Shown here: piece after piece, positions 9,495-17,690 of the stretch | Position numbering within the stretch: the first letter of the stretch is position 1 | Layout of the letters: every line of letters starts with the position of its first letter | Assembly: GCA_934654835.1 (NCBI GenBank) | Contig: CAKUGY010000005.1 | Location: forward strand, 62,001 to 126,000 | DNA length: 64,000 nucleotides | Direction of reading: 5' to 3' | Source of the DNA: an uncultured Collinsella sp. | GTDB lineage: Bacteria > Actinomycetota > Coriobacteriia > Coriobacteriales > Coriobacteriaceae | Translations under genes and position numbers: made by a program | The notes under the pieces: generated by a model | Told to the model about the DNA's origin: nothing | The model's database searches: none | What the model saw: only the letters and a program-made list of their open reading frames with translations

Positions 9495-10790
9495 ATGCTC
9501 GCCTTTTTGCAAACCAACACGCCCATCGTGATTTTTAACCAGATTGTGGTTACGCTGCTCACGTTTTGCTTCCTGTATCAGGTGGTCTTCTTTGTCATTG
9601 GCGCTCTCCGCGGTGAGGTCGCGCCACCCAAGGCCAAAAAGCTCCATCGCTACGCCTTCTTCATTGCGGCGCATAACGAGGAGGCGGTAATCGCCAACCT
9701 CGTGCGCTCCATTAAGGACCAGGATTATCCGTCCGAGCTTATCGAAGTTTTTGTCGTCGCCGATGCCTGTACCGACAACACCGCGCAGCTCGCGCGCGAG
9801 GCCGGCGCTATCGTCTACGAGCGTAACGACCTTGCCCGCAAGGGTAAGAGCTGGGTCATGGACTTTGGTTTCGATCGTATCCTCAACGAGTATCCCGACA
9901 CGTTTGAGGGCTACTTTATCTTCGACGCGGATAACGTTATCTCCCGCGATTACGTCTCCAAGATGAACGATGCCTTTGACCAGGGTTTCCATGTGGTCAC
10001 GAGCTATCGTAATTCTAAGAACTTTGGCAGCTCATGGATTTCGGCCGCCAACGCCACTTGGTATCTGCGCGAGGCGCGCTTCCTCAACAATGCGCGCAAT
10101 ATCTGCAAGACGTCCTGTGCCGTTTCGGGTTCGGGTTACCTGATCTCGGCGAGCGTGATCGAGGGTATGCACGGTTGGCAGTTCCATACGCTGACCGAGG
10201 ACATCCAGTTCACTACGTTCTGCGCCATTCACGGTATTCGCATTGGCTATGCGCCGGCAGAGTTCTTTGATGAGCAGCCGGTGACGTTTAAGGCCTCTTG
10301 GAAGCAGCGTATGCGCTGGACCAAGGGCTTCTACCAGGTATTCTTTACGTATGGCAAACACCTGGTCAAATCGACCTTCCGCTATCGCCGCTTTGCTGCC
10401 TACGACATGTTCATGACCATCGCGCCGGGCATGCTACTGTCCCTGATTTCCATGCTCGCCAACGCGACCTTTCTCATCGTGGGCGGGCTCTCGCACGGCT
10501 TCTTGGCTACCGAGGTCGAGATGCAGGCTTGTGCCGCCTCGCTCATCATGACCTTCGCGATGATGTACCAAACCTTCTTTATTCTGGCGCTGCTCACGAC
10601 CATCTTTGAGTACAAACACATTCACTGTGCGCAAAAATGGCGCTTGGTGACCAACCTGTTTACCTTCCCGATCTTTATGTTCAGCTATATCCCCATCACG
10701 GTGGCCGCGCTGTTCCTGAAGGTCGACTGGGTCCCGACGCAGCACGCCGTCAGCGTCACCCTCGACGAGGTCATGCAAGGCGCCAAATAA
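9495..10790 (+). CDS. Membrane glycosyltransferase, family 2
   Basis: A 431-residue processive-type GT2 enzyme that would transfer sugars from nucleotide donors at the inner face of the membrane. There is one N-terminal membrane segment (about 14-38), then the catalytic domain with AAHNEE near 57, the DxD motif at D144/D146 (FDADN), a TED acid motif near 235 and QRMRW at 271-275. Three or more C-terminal membrane helices follow. This layout matches hyaluronan- and cellulose-synthase-like enzymes, and QRMRW is the Q(Q/R)xRW site that holds the growing chain. The product polymer or glycolipid cannot be named. The ribosome site CGGGAG precedes the start. It stands alone and ends in a repeat-derived terminator. 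Confidence 0.88.
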   Translation: MLAFLQTNTPIVIFNQIVVTLLTFCFLYQVVFFVIGALRGEVAPPKAKKLHRYAFFIAAHNEEAVIANLVRSIKDQDYPSELIEVFVVADACTDNTAQLAREAGAIVYERNDLARKGKSWVMDFGFDRILNEYPDTFEGYFIFDADNVISRDYVSKMNDAFDQGFHVVTSYRNSKNFGSSWISAANATWYLREARFLNNARNICKTSCAVSGSGYLISASVIEGMHGWQFHTLTEDIQFTTFCAIHGIRIGYAPAEFFDEQPVTFKASWKQRMRWTKGFYQVFFTYGKHLVKSTFRYRRFAAYDMFMTIAPGMLLSLISMLANATFLIVGGLSHGFLATEVEMQACAASLIMTFAMMYQTFFILALLTTIFEYKHIHCAQKWRLVTNLFTFPIFMFSYIPITVAALFLKVDWVPTQHAVSVTLDEVMQGAK

Positions 10791-10799
10791 CCACCACCA

Positions 10800-10840
10800 A
10801 AACCACCACAAGGGGGACAGGCACCTTTGTGGTGGTTTTT
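10800..10840. repeat. GGGACA-type hairpin, family C copy 2 (also a terminator)
   Basis: The arms AAACCACCACAA and TTTGTGGTGGTTTTT enclose GGGGGACAGGCACC. The element is the same as at 3158-3195 but with the loop inverted. It lies directly after the glycosyltransferase stop and ends in five T, so it probably also terminates that gene. Confidence 0.8.
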
Positions 10841-10871
10841 GCTTTCGCGATACAGCTCGAGGAGGTGTCCG

Positions 10872-11294
10872 ATGTTCTATATCCCGTTTTGGTTTTGCGC
10901 CATCGTTGGCGCCGTTATCGATTTGCGTGAACGGCGGTTCCCGAATGTGCTTGCCGGGGTTTGTGCCGTGGCAGCGTTTGCGGGGGTTTGGCTCGATCGT
11001 GGCATGGACACGGCTCTTGACCATGCTGGTCCTGCCGTTATCGTCTATCTTGCGCTCGTGCTCACCGAGTCTCTCTGGCGGCGCCTTCGCCAAGCCCCAG
11101 GGATTGGCATGGGGGATGCCAAGGCGCTCTTCGCGCTTTGCACGCTTGATCCCATGGGCGGCATCGTGGCATTTGCCGCCGCGCTCCTGGTCCTCGCCCT
11201 CTCCTGCCTCATCACAAAATCGCGCTCCCTGCCATTGCTACCGTTTTTGGTGCCGATTTTTGCCATAATCGAGGTCGTGGGCTGCACGCTGTAA
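10872..11294 (+). CDS. Prepilin peptidase, A24 family (stand-alone catalytic domain)
   Basis: A 140-residue integral membrane aspartyl peptidase that would cut the leader peptides of type IV pilin-like proteins. The two catalytic aspartates are D17 in AVIDLRERRFPN and D82 in GMGDAK, the GxGD signature. Four or more hydrophobic helices are visible. The N-terminal cysteine-rich methyltransferase domain of PilD-type enzymes is absent, as in TadV/CpaA-type peptidases. The start at 10872 follows GAGGAGGTG; an upstream in-frame ATG at 10827 lies in the repeat-derived terminator and is rejected. No pilin or secretion genes are in the window, so its substrates must be elsewhere. Confidence 0.85.
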   Translation: MFYIPFWFCAIVGAVIDLRERRFPNVLAGVCAVAAFAGVWLDRGMDTALDHAGPAVIVYLALVLTESLWRRLRQAPGIGMGDAKALFALCTLDPMGGIVAFAAALLVLALSCLITKSRSLPLLPFLVPIFAIIEVVGCTL

Positions 11295-11325
11295 CCGATT
11301 GCGCATCCTTCTTAAGGAGCATGCC

Positions 11326-12573
11326 ATGGCAACTAATCAAGAGACGGCCGCCATCAAGGCGCGCATGGACCGTATTCCCTCGGCGTTGTCGCCCGAGCTT
11401 ATCGAGCGCATTGCCGCAGATCGTGCTTCGGGCGCTGTCAATCCGTATCGTTGTAATGACGACCAGGTCGTTCGTCGCATCGACCGTGCCGCAGACAAAG
11501 GCACGCTTATGCGCCCGGCGTTTATGCGCGACACCGAGAAGATTCTTCATCTTCCGGCATACACCCGTTATGCAGGCAAAACACAGGTCTTTAGCTTTCG
11601 TAGCAACGATGATCTGTCTCGTCGTGGTCTGCATGTGCAGCTTGTCTCGCGCATTGCGCGCGATATCGGTCGCGCCTTGGGGCTCAATTGCGATCTGATT
11701 GAGGCAATTGGTCTGGGTCATGACCTGGGACATACGCCCTTCGGCCATGCTGGCGAGCGCTTTCTCAACGATATCTATCACGAGCGCACCGGACGCTTCT
11801 TTTTCCATAACGTGCAGTCGGTGCGCGTGCTCGATGCGCTGTACGGCCGCAACGTGTCGCTCCAGACGCTCGATGGCGTGCTGTGCCATAACGGCGAATA
11901 CGAGCAGCGCGTGTTCGAGCTTTCGGACAAGGCTTCCTTTGATCAGTTCGATCAGACAGTCGAGGACTGTATCGCTACGGGCTATAGTGCGATTGAGCAT
12001 CTGCGTCCCATGACGCTTGAGGGCTGCGTGGTGCGCATTTCGGATATCCTCGCCTACGTCGGTCGCGATCGCCAGGATGCTATCGCGGCAGGCCTGCTTT
12101 CGCCCGTCGCTTTTGACGATGGCTTGGGCGGCGCCTATAACAGCTGGATTCTCACACATGCTTCCATCGATATCGTGGAGCATAGCTACGGCAAGCCGCG
12201 TATCGAGATGAGTGAGGACCTGTTTGAGGAGATTCGTCGAGCCAAGCGCGAGAACTACGAAAAGATCTACAGCAAGGGCGGCATCGAGGGCGATTCGGAG
12301 GCGGAGCTGCACGAGGCGTTCGAAAAGCTCTACGACCGTTGCCTGCAGGATTTAAATGATGGCGACGAGTCCTCTTACATCTTTAAGCACCACATTTCGC
12401 GCATTGAGCAGCAGCTTTCCTACTACGATCGCACCTATGCCTGGCAGGACGACAAGAATCAAGCCGTGGTTGATTACATTGCGAGTATGACGGACGGTTA
12501 TTTCTGCGAGCTGACGAGCAAGCTATTCCCGGGTCTGAAGTTTCCGCATCGCACCTATATTAACGAACGGTAG
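11326..12573 (+). CDS. dgt: dNTP triphosphohydrolase-like HD-domain protein (Dgt family)
   Basis: Would hydrolyse dNTPs to nucleoside and triphosphate, tuning nucleotide pools. The 415-residue protein has the HD signature GLGHDLGHTPFGHAGE near residues 128-143, where the His-Asp pair binds metal. An RxGKTQVF segment near 82-88 is typical of Dgt proteins. The start at 11326 is preceded by CTTAAGGAG; the frame is open to 11299 but without a ribosome site. In other bacteria dgt often sits next to dnaG and a sigma factor, while here it is followed by rarA. Substrate preference (dGTP or all dNTPs) cannot be read from sequence. Confidence 0.9.
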   Translation: MATNQETAAIKARMDRIPSALSPELIERIAADRASGAVNPYRCNDDQVVRRIDRAADKGTLMRPAFMRDTEKILHLPAYTRYAGKTQVFSFRSNDDLSRRGLHVQLVSRIARDIGRALGLNCDLIEAIGLGHDLGHTPFGHAGERFLNDIYHERTGRFFFHNVQSVRVLDALYGRNVSLQTLDGVLCHNGEYEQRVFELSDKASFDQFDQTVEDCIATGYSAIEHLRPMTLEGCVVRISDILAYVGRDRQDAIAAGLLSPVAFDDGLGGAYNSWILTHASIDIVEHSYGKPRIEMSEDLFEEIRRAKRENYEKIYSKGGIEGDSEAELHEAFEKLYDRCLQDLNDGDESSYIFKHHISRIEQQLSYYDRTYAWQDDKNQAVVDYIASMTDGYFCELTSKLFPGLKFPHRTYINER

Positions 12574-12633
12574 TTCGTATCCGTTCGGTATACTGTTGGT
12601 GAACAAAGATTTTGATGGATGTACAGGATGGCT

Positions 12634-13983
12634 ATGGACGACCTTTTTTCTGCCTCGACGCGCGAGCGCTCCTTTAAGAATGCGCCGCTCGCGGTGCGCA
12701 TGCGCCCCAATTCGCTCGACGAGTACGTGGGCCAGCAAAAGGCCGTGGGCAAGGGTTCTTGGCTGCGCGCTGCAATCGAGCATGATGTACTGTCGAGTGT
12801 GATCCTGTACGGGCCCGCCGGTACGGGCAAGACCACGCTGGCACATATCATCGCTAACCATACCAAGAGTGAGTTTGTCGAGGTCAGCGCCGTAACGGGT
12901 ACCGTGAAGGACCTGCGCCGCGTGATCGACGAGGCCAAGACGCGCCTGAATACGTACGACCGCCGTACCATCCTGTTTATCGATGAGATTCATCGTTTCT
13001 CAAAGTCGCAACAGGATGCGCTGTTGCATGCTGTTGAGAACCGTACCGTTATTATGATCGGTGCCACGACGGAGAACCCGTACTTTGAGGTCAACTCGGC
13101 GCTGTTGTCGCGCGGGCGCGTGGTGGAGCTTGAGCACCTAAAAGACGAGGATATCGCTACGCTCATCGAGCGTGCGCTCGAGGCACCGCAGGGCTTGAAC
13201 GGCAAGTTCTCGGCCGATGAGGATGCGGTCAAAACCATCTGCACGCTGGCTGCGGGCGACGCTCGCTCGGCGCTCACAACCCTTGAGCTGGCGAGTGAGA
13301 TCGCCGTGACGCGTCCCGATACCGAGGGTACGCCGGCTCCGACGGCGGGGGAGCGTTATCCCATCACGGTCGATGACGTAAAGATCGCTAATCCTCGCCG
13401 TGGGTTTTCGTATGACAAAAACGGTGACATGCATTACGACATTATCAGTGCGTTTATCAAGTCTATGCGCGGTAGTGACCCCGATGCCACCATTTATTGG
13501 CTCGCGCGCATGATCGATGCGGGGGAGGATCCAAAGTTTATTGCCCGACGCATTATGATTCAGGCTTCCGAGGATGTCGGTAACGCCGATCCGCAGGCGC
13601 TGCTGGTGGCAGATGCCGCGTTTAAGTCTGCCGAGGTCATTGGCTATCCCGAATGCCGCATTAACCTGGCACAGGCTGCGCTCTATGTGTGCCTGGCACC
13701 CAAGTCCAATGCCTGCGAGGCATCGATCGATGCTGCGCTTGCCGATATCCGCAGTAGCGGTCTGCGCGAGGTACCGAGTTACCTGCGCGATCGTCATCGT
13801 CCCGGCAGCGATGAGTACGGTGTATACAGGTATCCGCACGATTATCCCGAAGGTTGGGTAGATCAGCGCTATTTGCCCGAAGGCTTGGAGCGCGGCGCGT
13901 TTTGGCAGCCTGCCGGCCGAGGCTGGGAAGAATGGCGTGTGGAGCAAAGCGAGCGCGACCGCAGCGGGAATGCCCCGAAGTAG
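12634..13983 (+). CDS. rarA: Replication-associated recombination protein A (AAA ATPase)
   Basis: A clamp-loader-like AAA+ ATPase (RarA/MgsA, related to eukaryotic WRNIP1) that acts at stalled replication forks. It has Walker A GPAGTGKT at 60-67, Walker B with DEIH at 117-120, sensor segment IGATTENPYF, and the C-terminal MgsA tetramerisation region (from about residue 260). At about 449 residues it has the usual length. In-frame ATGs occur at 12619, 12628 and 12634; the last is chosen for its AGGA site 6 bases upstream, but the choice is not firm. The dgt stop is 60 bp upstream and the two may be cotranscribed. Confidence 0.94.
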   Translation: MDDLFSASTRERSFKNAPLAVRMRPNSLDEYVGQQKAVGKGSWLRAAIEHDVLSSVILYGPAGTGKTTLAHIIANHTKSEFVEVSAVTGTVKDLRRVIDEAKTRLNTYDRRTILFIDEIHRFSKSQQDALLHAVENRTVIMIGATTENPYFEVNSALLSRGRVVELEHLKDEDIATLIERALEAPQGLNGKFSADEDAVKTICTLAAGDARSALTTLELASEIAVTRPDTEGTPAPTAGERYPITVDDVKIANPRRGFSYDKNGDMHYDIISAFIKSMRGSDPDATIYWLARMIDAGEDPKFIARRIMIQASEDVGNADPQALLVADAAFKSAEVIGYPECRINLAQAALYVCLAPKSNACEASIDAALADIRSSGLREVPSYLRDRHRPGSDEYGVYRYPHDYPEGWVDQRYLPEGLERGAFWQPAGRGWEEWRVEQSERDRSGNAPK

Positions 13984-14083
13984 CTGCTGATATTTTTGTC
14001 CCACGCTGTAGCCCTTGGCATGTTCCGCTCCCTTTGGGGTACCATGAAAAGCGTCTGTATTTCGATTCCTTTGGGAGGCTTGT

Positions 14084-14677
14084 ATGAGTCCCATTCAAAT
14101 CGCCCTGCTGGTGCTCGCTGTTGCCGGCGTGTGGGCCGTCGTTGAGCTTGCGCTCACCCTGCGCAAAACCCGCACCGTTGTCGATTCGCTCGACAAGACG
14201 GTGACCGACCTCAACAACACCATTGCCGAGGCGCAGCCCGTGGTCGCAAAGCTCGATGGCGCCGTTGACGAGCTCACGCCCGCGCTGGCGCAGATGGAGC
14301 CGCTGCTCAAGTCGAGCAAGACTGCCGTAGACGCCCTGACGTCCAACCTCGTTGAGGTTGAGGCGGTCGTTCGCGACATTTCTGAGGTCACGGGCAGCAT
14401 GGCCGAGGCTAGCAGCGCCGTGTCGAGCGTGACTGATTCTGCCGCCGGTGCCGTGCAGAAGCTCTTTAACAAGGTGAAGGCTCCTGCAGCCGACGCTGAG
14501 CGCAAACTCGCCGCTGCCGCCGCGGACGCGGAGCAGCCCACTGAGCGCGTCCTGATTGGCGAGGCCGAGGACGAGGTTGCCGACGGTACGAATGCGGCTC
14601 AGAAGTCTGCGGCCAAGTCGGCTCAGTATTACACCTATACGCCCTCCGAGACTGCCGAGGAGTCCTGCGATGAGTAG
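14084..14677 (+). CDS. DUF948-like membrane-anchored coiled-coil protein
   Basis: A 197-residue protein with one N-terminal membrane helix (about 4-24) and no cleavable signal. A heptad-like region (about 30-130) rich in V, L, D, T and A follows. The C-terminal tail is Ala/Glu rich and ends in acidic residues. This resembles the DUF948 family of Gram-positive general stress proteins, whose exact role is unknown. It opens a four-gene operon with an RsbW-like protein, a SigB/F sigma factor and a permease. The stop overlaps the start of the next gene by 8 bp. A good ribosome site (TTTGGGAGG) precedes the ATG. A role in envelope stress is inference from context. Confidence 0.75.
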   Translation: MSPIQIALLVLAVAGVWAVVELALTLRKTRTVVDSLDKTVTDLNNTIAEAQPVVAKLDGAVDELTPALAQMEPLLKSSKTAVDALTSNLVEVEAVVRDISEVTGSMAEASSAVSSVTDSAAGAVQKLFNKVKAPAADAERKLAAAAADAEQPTERVLIGEAEDEVADGTNAAQKSAAKSAQYYTYTPSETAEESCDE

Positions 14678-15047
14678 TGAAGCAACCTGCCCCATCACGC
14701 TGACTGTTGCCGGTGATCCGCGTCTGGCGCGCCTGGTGCGTATGACGGCCGCCAACGTTGGCGCTCTGTGCTCCATGTCCGTTGATCGCATCGAGGACAT
14801 TCGCATGGCTGCCGAGGAGGCCTTCATCTTTGGTTGCACCGCGGTCGACTGCGATGACATCACCATCAACTTCGATGTCGACGAGACCCACGTTGGCATG
14901 ACCTTTACCTTCGGCGACCAGGCGACCGTCGATGAGGATGATCAGGCTGCCGTGTATGCCGAGCTCATTCTTGCAAGCGTGTGTGATTCCTACGAAAAGA
15001 CTGCGGCGCCCCTGACGCTATTCCTCGACCTCAAGGCGGATATTTAA
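14670..15047 (+). CDS. Degenerate RsbW/SpoIIAB-like anti-sigma protein
   Basis: A 125-residue protein with the overall pattern of GHKL serine kinases that hold SigB/SigF-type sigma factors. The helix IEDIRMAAEEAFIFG (41-55) corresponds to the N-box, but the Mg-binding Asn is replaced (F54). The Gly-rich G1 and G2 ATP-lid boxes are also absent (GDQATVDED in place of D.G.G). ATP binding and kinase activity therefore look lost, while sigma binding may persist. The start at 14670 overlaps the previous stop, and the sigma gene begins one base after its stop. No RsbV-type antagonist is visible. A homologue keeping only the sigma-binding face is the simplest reading. Confidence 0.7.
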   Translation: MSSEATCPITLTVAGDPRLARLVRMTAANVGALCSMSVDRIEDIRMAAEEAFIFGCTAVDCDDITINFDVDETHVGMTFTFGDQATVDEDDQAAVYAELILASVCDSYEKTAAPLTLFLDLKADI

Positions 15048-15048
15048 T

Positions 15049-15840
15049 ATGACCGAACGTTCCCGGAGCGGTAAGACCGCTTGGGACAAGGAGAAAACCC
15101 GCGAGCTTTTCCGTCGCTATAAGGAAACCGGTGATCCGGATGCCCGCGAGCAGCTCGTCATGTCCCACATGAACCTGGTAAGGTTTCTTGCCAATAAATT
15201 TAAGAACCGCGGCGAGCCCCTCGACGACCTCATGCAGGTCGGTTACCTGGGTCTGCTGAAAGCCATCGATCGCTTTGACCCCGAGCGTGGACTTGAGTTT
15301 ACGACCTTTGCCACGCCCACCATTCTGGGCGAGATCAAGCGTCACTTCCGCGATAAGGGCTGGAGCGTGCGCGTGCCTCGTCGCCTGCAGGAGCTCTCGG
15401 CCAAGGTCAACCAGGCTACCGATAAGCTCACCAACGAGCTGCAGCGTTCGCCCAAGGTTGAGGAAATCGCCGAATACCTAGACGTGACCGTTGACGAGGT
15501 CCTCGAGGCCATGGAATCGTCCTCGGCCTACACCTCGGTGCCCATCGAGGCTCCGGGTGCGTCCGATTCGGACGATGCACCCTCGATTCTCGATCGCTAT
15601 GCCGACGTGGATAATGAACTCGACTTTACCGATGACCGCTTGGTGATCGAGGAGGCCATTCGCGATTTCTCGCCGCGCGAGCGCGAGGTGATCGAGCTGC
15701 GCTTTGTAAAGGGTATGACCCAGATCGAGATCGCCAAGAAGCTGGGTATCTCCCAGGTGCAGGTCTCGCGCCTGTTGCGCCGAACGCTTAAGAAGATTCA
15801 GGACAAGATCGACCCCGACGGAGTGATGATTCGTTCATGA
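15049..15840 (+). CDS. RNA polymerase sigma factor, SigB/SigF/SigG subfamily
   Basis: A 263-residue group 3 sigma-70 factor. Region 2 includes the GEPLDDLMQVGYLGLLKAIDRFDPERG core-binding and -10-binding block (about 60-85). Region 3 follows with KVEEIAEYLDV. Region 4 ends in the helix-turn-helix MTQIEIAKKLGISQVQVSRLLRR (about 225-247), which reads the -35 element. This is the pattern of SigB (general stress) and SigF. The upstream RsbW-like gene supports partner-switch-type control, though that protein seems unable to bind ATP. The start is two bases after the previous stop and the end overlaps the next gene by 4 bp. Confidence 0.93.
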   Translation: MTERSRSGKTAWDKEKTRELFRRYKETGDPDAREQLVMSHMNLVRFLANKFKNRGEPLDDLMQVGYLGLLKAIDRFDPERGLEFTTFATPTILGEIKRHFRDKGWSVRVPRRLQELSAKVNQATDKLTNELQRSPKVEEIAEYLDVTVDEVLEAMESSSAYTSVPIEAPGASDSDDAPSILDRYADVDNELDFTDDRLVIEEAIRDFSPREREVIELRFVKGMTQIEIAKKLGISQVQVSRLLRRTLKKIQDKIDPDGVMIRS

Positions 15841-17246
15841 GTGAACACCCCCAACAGACCGACCGCACACTGCGTGATACCCGTATTCTGACCCTGCGCA
15901 TCTGGGCCGTCGTCGGCTGTATCGTGATCGCCGCCGTCATTTTCAACCTTATGGGTATCCTGGCGCCGGTCATTGAGTTTTTGGCTGTCGGTTCCATCAT
16001 CGCCTTTGTGATGTCGCCGATCACCAACTGGCTCGAGCACCATGGTGTGAATCGCGGCATTGGTTCGCTCATTGCGCTTATCGTGGTCGTTGCCGTGCTC
16101 GTCGGCGTCGTCTGCATCCTGTCGCCGATTCTGTTCGGCCAGATCATGGAGGTCTTGAGCCGCCTGCCCGAGCAGCTGCGCGCTGCGGGTGGCGACCTCA
16201 ACGAGATGGTCTCGCGCGCCAAGACACTCAACAACACGCCGCTCAAGGAGTACTTGGACGACAACCTGTCCTCGCTCGTTACCGTGGCATCGAAGTATGT
16301 ATCCCAGATTGCCGCTGAACTTGGCCGTGGCGTGTTCCCGCTCATTACCAGCACGGCGTCGCAGCTGTTCGTCATTTTCCTTGGTCTGGTGCTTGCCTAC
16401 TGGCTTGCCTGCGATTATCCCCGCATGCACCATGAGGTTTGCACCATCCTCGGCCAGGAAAAGGAGACTTCGTATCGCTTTATGGTCGCCATTCTTTCGC
16501 GCTCAGTTGGTGGCTACATGCGTGGCATGGTCGTGACGTCCATCTGCGGCGGCATTTTAGCCTTTATTGGCTTCACGATCATCGGACATCCGTATGCGGC
16601 ACTCATGGCTATCTTTACCGGCATCATGCACTTGGTTCCGGTTGTCGGTCCCTGGGTGAGTGCTGCGATTGCCACGGTGCTCGGCTTTATGTTCAGCCCC
16701 ATGCTGGCGTTGTGGACGCTCATCGTGACCATGATTGCGCAAAACGTCACCGATAACGTGATTTCGCCCAAGGTTATGCAGAGCTCGGTGCAGGTGCATC
16801 CCATCATGAGCCTGACGGCGCTCGTTATCGGTTCGGCGCTCATGGGTCCCATCGGCATGGTCATTGCCATTCCGCTGTGCGCGGCGCTCAAGGGTATCTT
16901 CGTGTATTACTTCGAGAACGAGACCGGTCGCCAACTCGTGGCCTACGACGGCGCCGTGTTTAAGGGCACGCCGTATCGTGATACCGAGGGCAACCCGGTT
17001 GCCGCCTACGATGCGCTCGGCGATGACTCGTTTATCTACGAGTCTGAGCTTATCGGCAACGAGACCGCGCCCGAGGCCCAGGCCATGCCCAAGCCCGAGC
17101 TCGATAATCCCTGGATTAAGCTCTCGGGCCTGCAGCCCGATGCCACAGGCTTCTTCAAGAACCCTTTCGCCAAGGACGACGATTCCAGCACGGACGACAC
17201 CAAAACCGGCATCGACGGCTCCATGGACGATTCGGATTCTAAATAG
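15837..17246 (+). CDS. AI-2E family permease
   Basis: A 469-residue multi-pass membrane protein of the AI-2E (TqsA/PerM/YtvI) family, with seven or eight predicted helices in the first 360 residues. The conserved GIMHLVPVVGPW block is near residue 265. A hydrophilic acidic tail of about 100 residues follows. Members export small molecules or ions; the autoinducer-2 label is historical and the substrate is unknown here. The ATGA overlap with the sigma gene makes it part of that operon, so it is probably made together with the sigma factor. Confidence 0.88.
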   Translation: MSEHPQQTDRTLRDTRILTLRIWAVVGCIVIAAVIFNLMGILAPVIEFLAVGSIIAFVMSPITNWLEHHGVNRGIGSLIALIVVVAVLVGVVCILSPILFGQIMEVLSRLPEQLRAAGGDLNEMVSRAKTLNNTPLKEYLDDNLSSLVTVASKYVSQIAAELGRGVFPLITSTASQLFVIFLGLVLAYWLACDYPRMHHEVCTILGQEKETSYRFMVAILSRSVGGYMRGMVVTSICGGILAFIGFTIIGHPYAALMAIFTGIMHLVPVVGPWVSAAIATVLGFMFSPMLALWTLIVTMIAQNVTDNVISPKVMQSSVQVHPIMSLTALVIGSALMGPIGMVIAIPLCAALKGIFVYYFENETGRQLVAYDGAVFKGTPYRDTEGNPVAAYDALGDDSFIYESELIGNETAPEAQAMPKPELDNPWIKLSGLQPDATGFFKNPFAKDDDSSTDDTKTGIDGSMDDSDSK

Positions 17247-17252
17247 GCCTTG

Positions 17253-17492
17253 TTAGCGTTTCTTGATGTTGTAAATGACAAGAAGCGCGAGCAAAGCGAT
17301 TGATAAGGGGCCGGCTACATAGAAAAAGAGAACGTCAATTGCGCGTAGAGCGTAATAAGTCTTATTACCGGACGTTACTGCATACAATGCGTAGCCAAAT
17401 GCTGGCTGGTTTGCGTACCAGTAGGAGAAGGACAATAGCGCTAAAAGTGCTACTACCAGAAGTGCATTCAGGATAAATCGTTTGCTTTTCAT
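17253..17492 (-). CDS. Small two-helix membrane protein, unknown
   Basis: A 79-residue protein with two hydrophobic helices (about 9-25 and 51-71) separated by a short polar segment, ending IKKR. It matches no family I recognise. The start at 17492 follows AAGGAGCG on the - strand; the frame is open further to 17540 without a ribosome site. Codons are clearly more A/T-rich than in flanking genes, which suggests recent acquisition. It is convergent with the sigma operon, with only six bases between the stops. Confidence 0.6.
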   Translation of the reverse strand: MKSKRFILNALLVVALLALLSFSYWYANQPAFGYALYAVTSGNKTYYALRAIDVLFFYVAGPLSIALLALLVIYNIKKR

Positions 17493-17588
17493 CGATCGCT
17501 CCTTCCGGATGAGCCTTATATGTAATTCTACAGCAGTCATTTGTTTTTCAAAGAATTTGACAGCTCTAAATAACGTGCACTTTCGCTG

Positions 17589-17618
17589 GAGGGTCGCTGT
17601 TTGGCGGCCCTCTTTTTT
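17589..17618 (+). terminator. Hairpin with T run upstream of alaS
   Basis: GAGGGTCGC pairs with GGCGGCCCTC and is followed by six T, about 75 bases before the alaS start. No gene on the + strand ends near it, so it may be a leader attenuator. No T-box core or specifier loop could be found with it. Confidence 0.5.
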
Positions 17619-17690
17619 GCACTGGGGCGGTGGGATGGTAATATCGTTACGTTTGAACTGTTTCGATGTGAAACCGAGGAGATTCCCTCT

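Noticed and set aside
10827..10871. Longer N-terminus for the prepilin peptidase
   Set aside because: The upstream ATG lies in the repeat hairpin and lacks a ribosome site; ATG 10872 has a strong one.
17493..17690. T-box leader before alaS
   Set aside because: No GGGTGG core or specifier-loop arrangement like the one before ileS.
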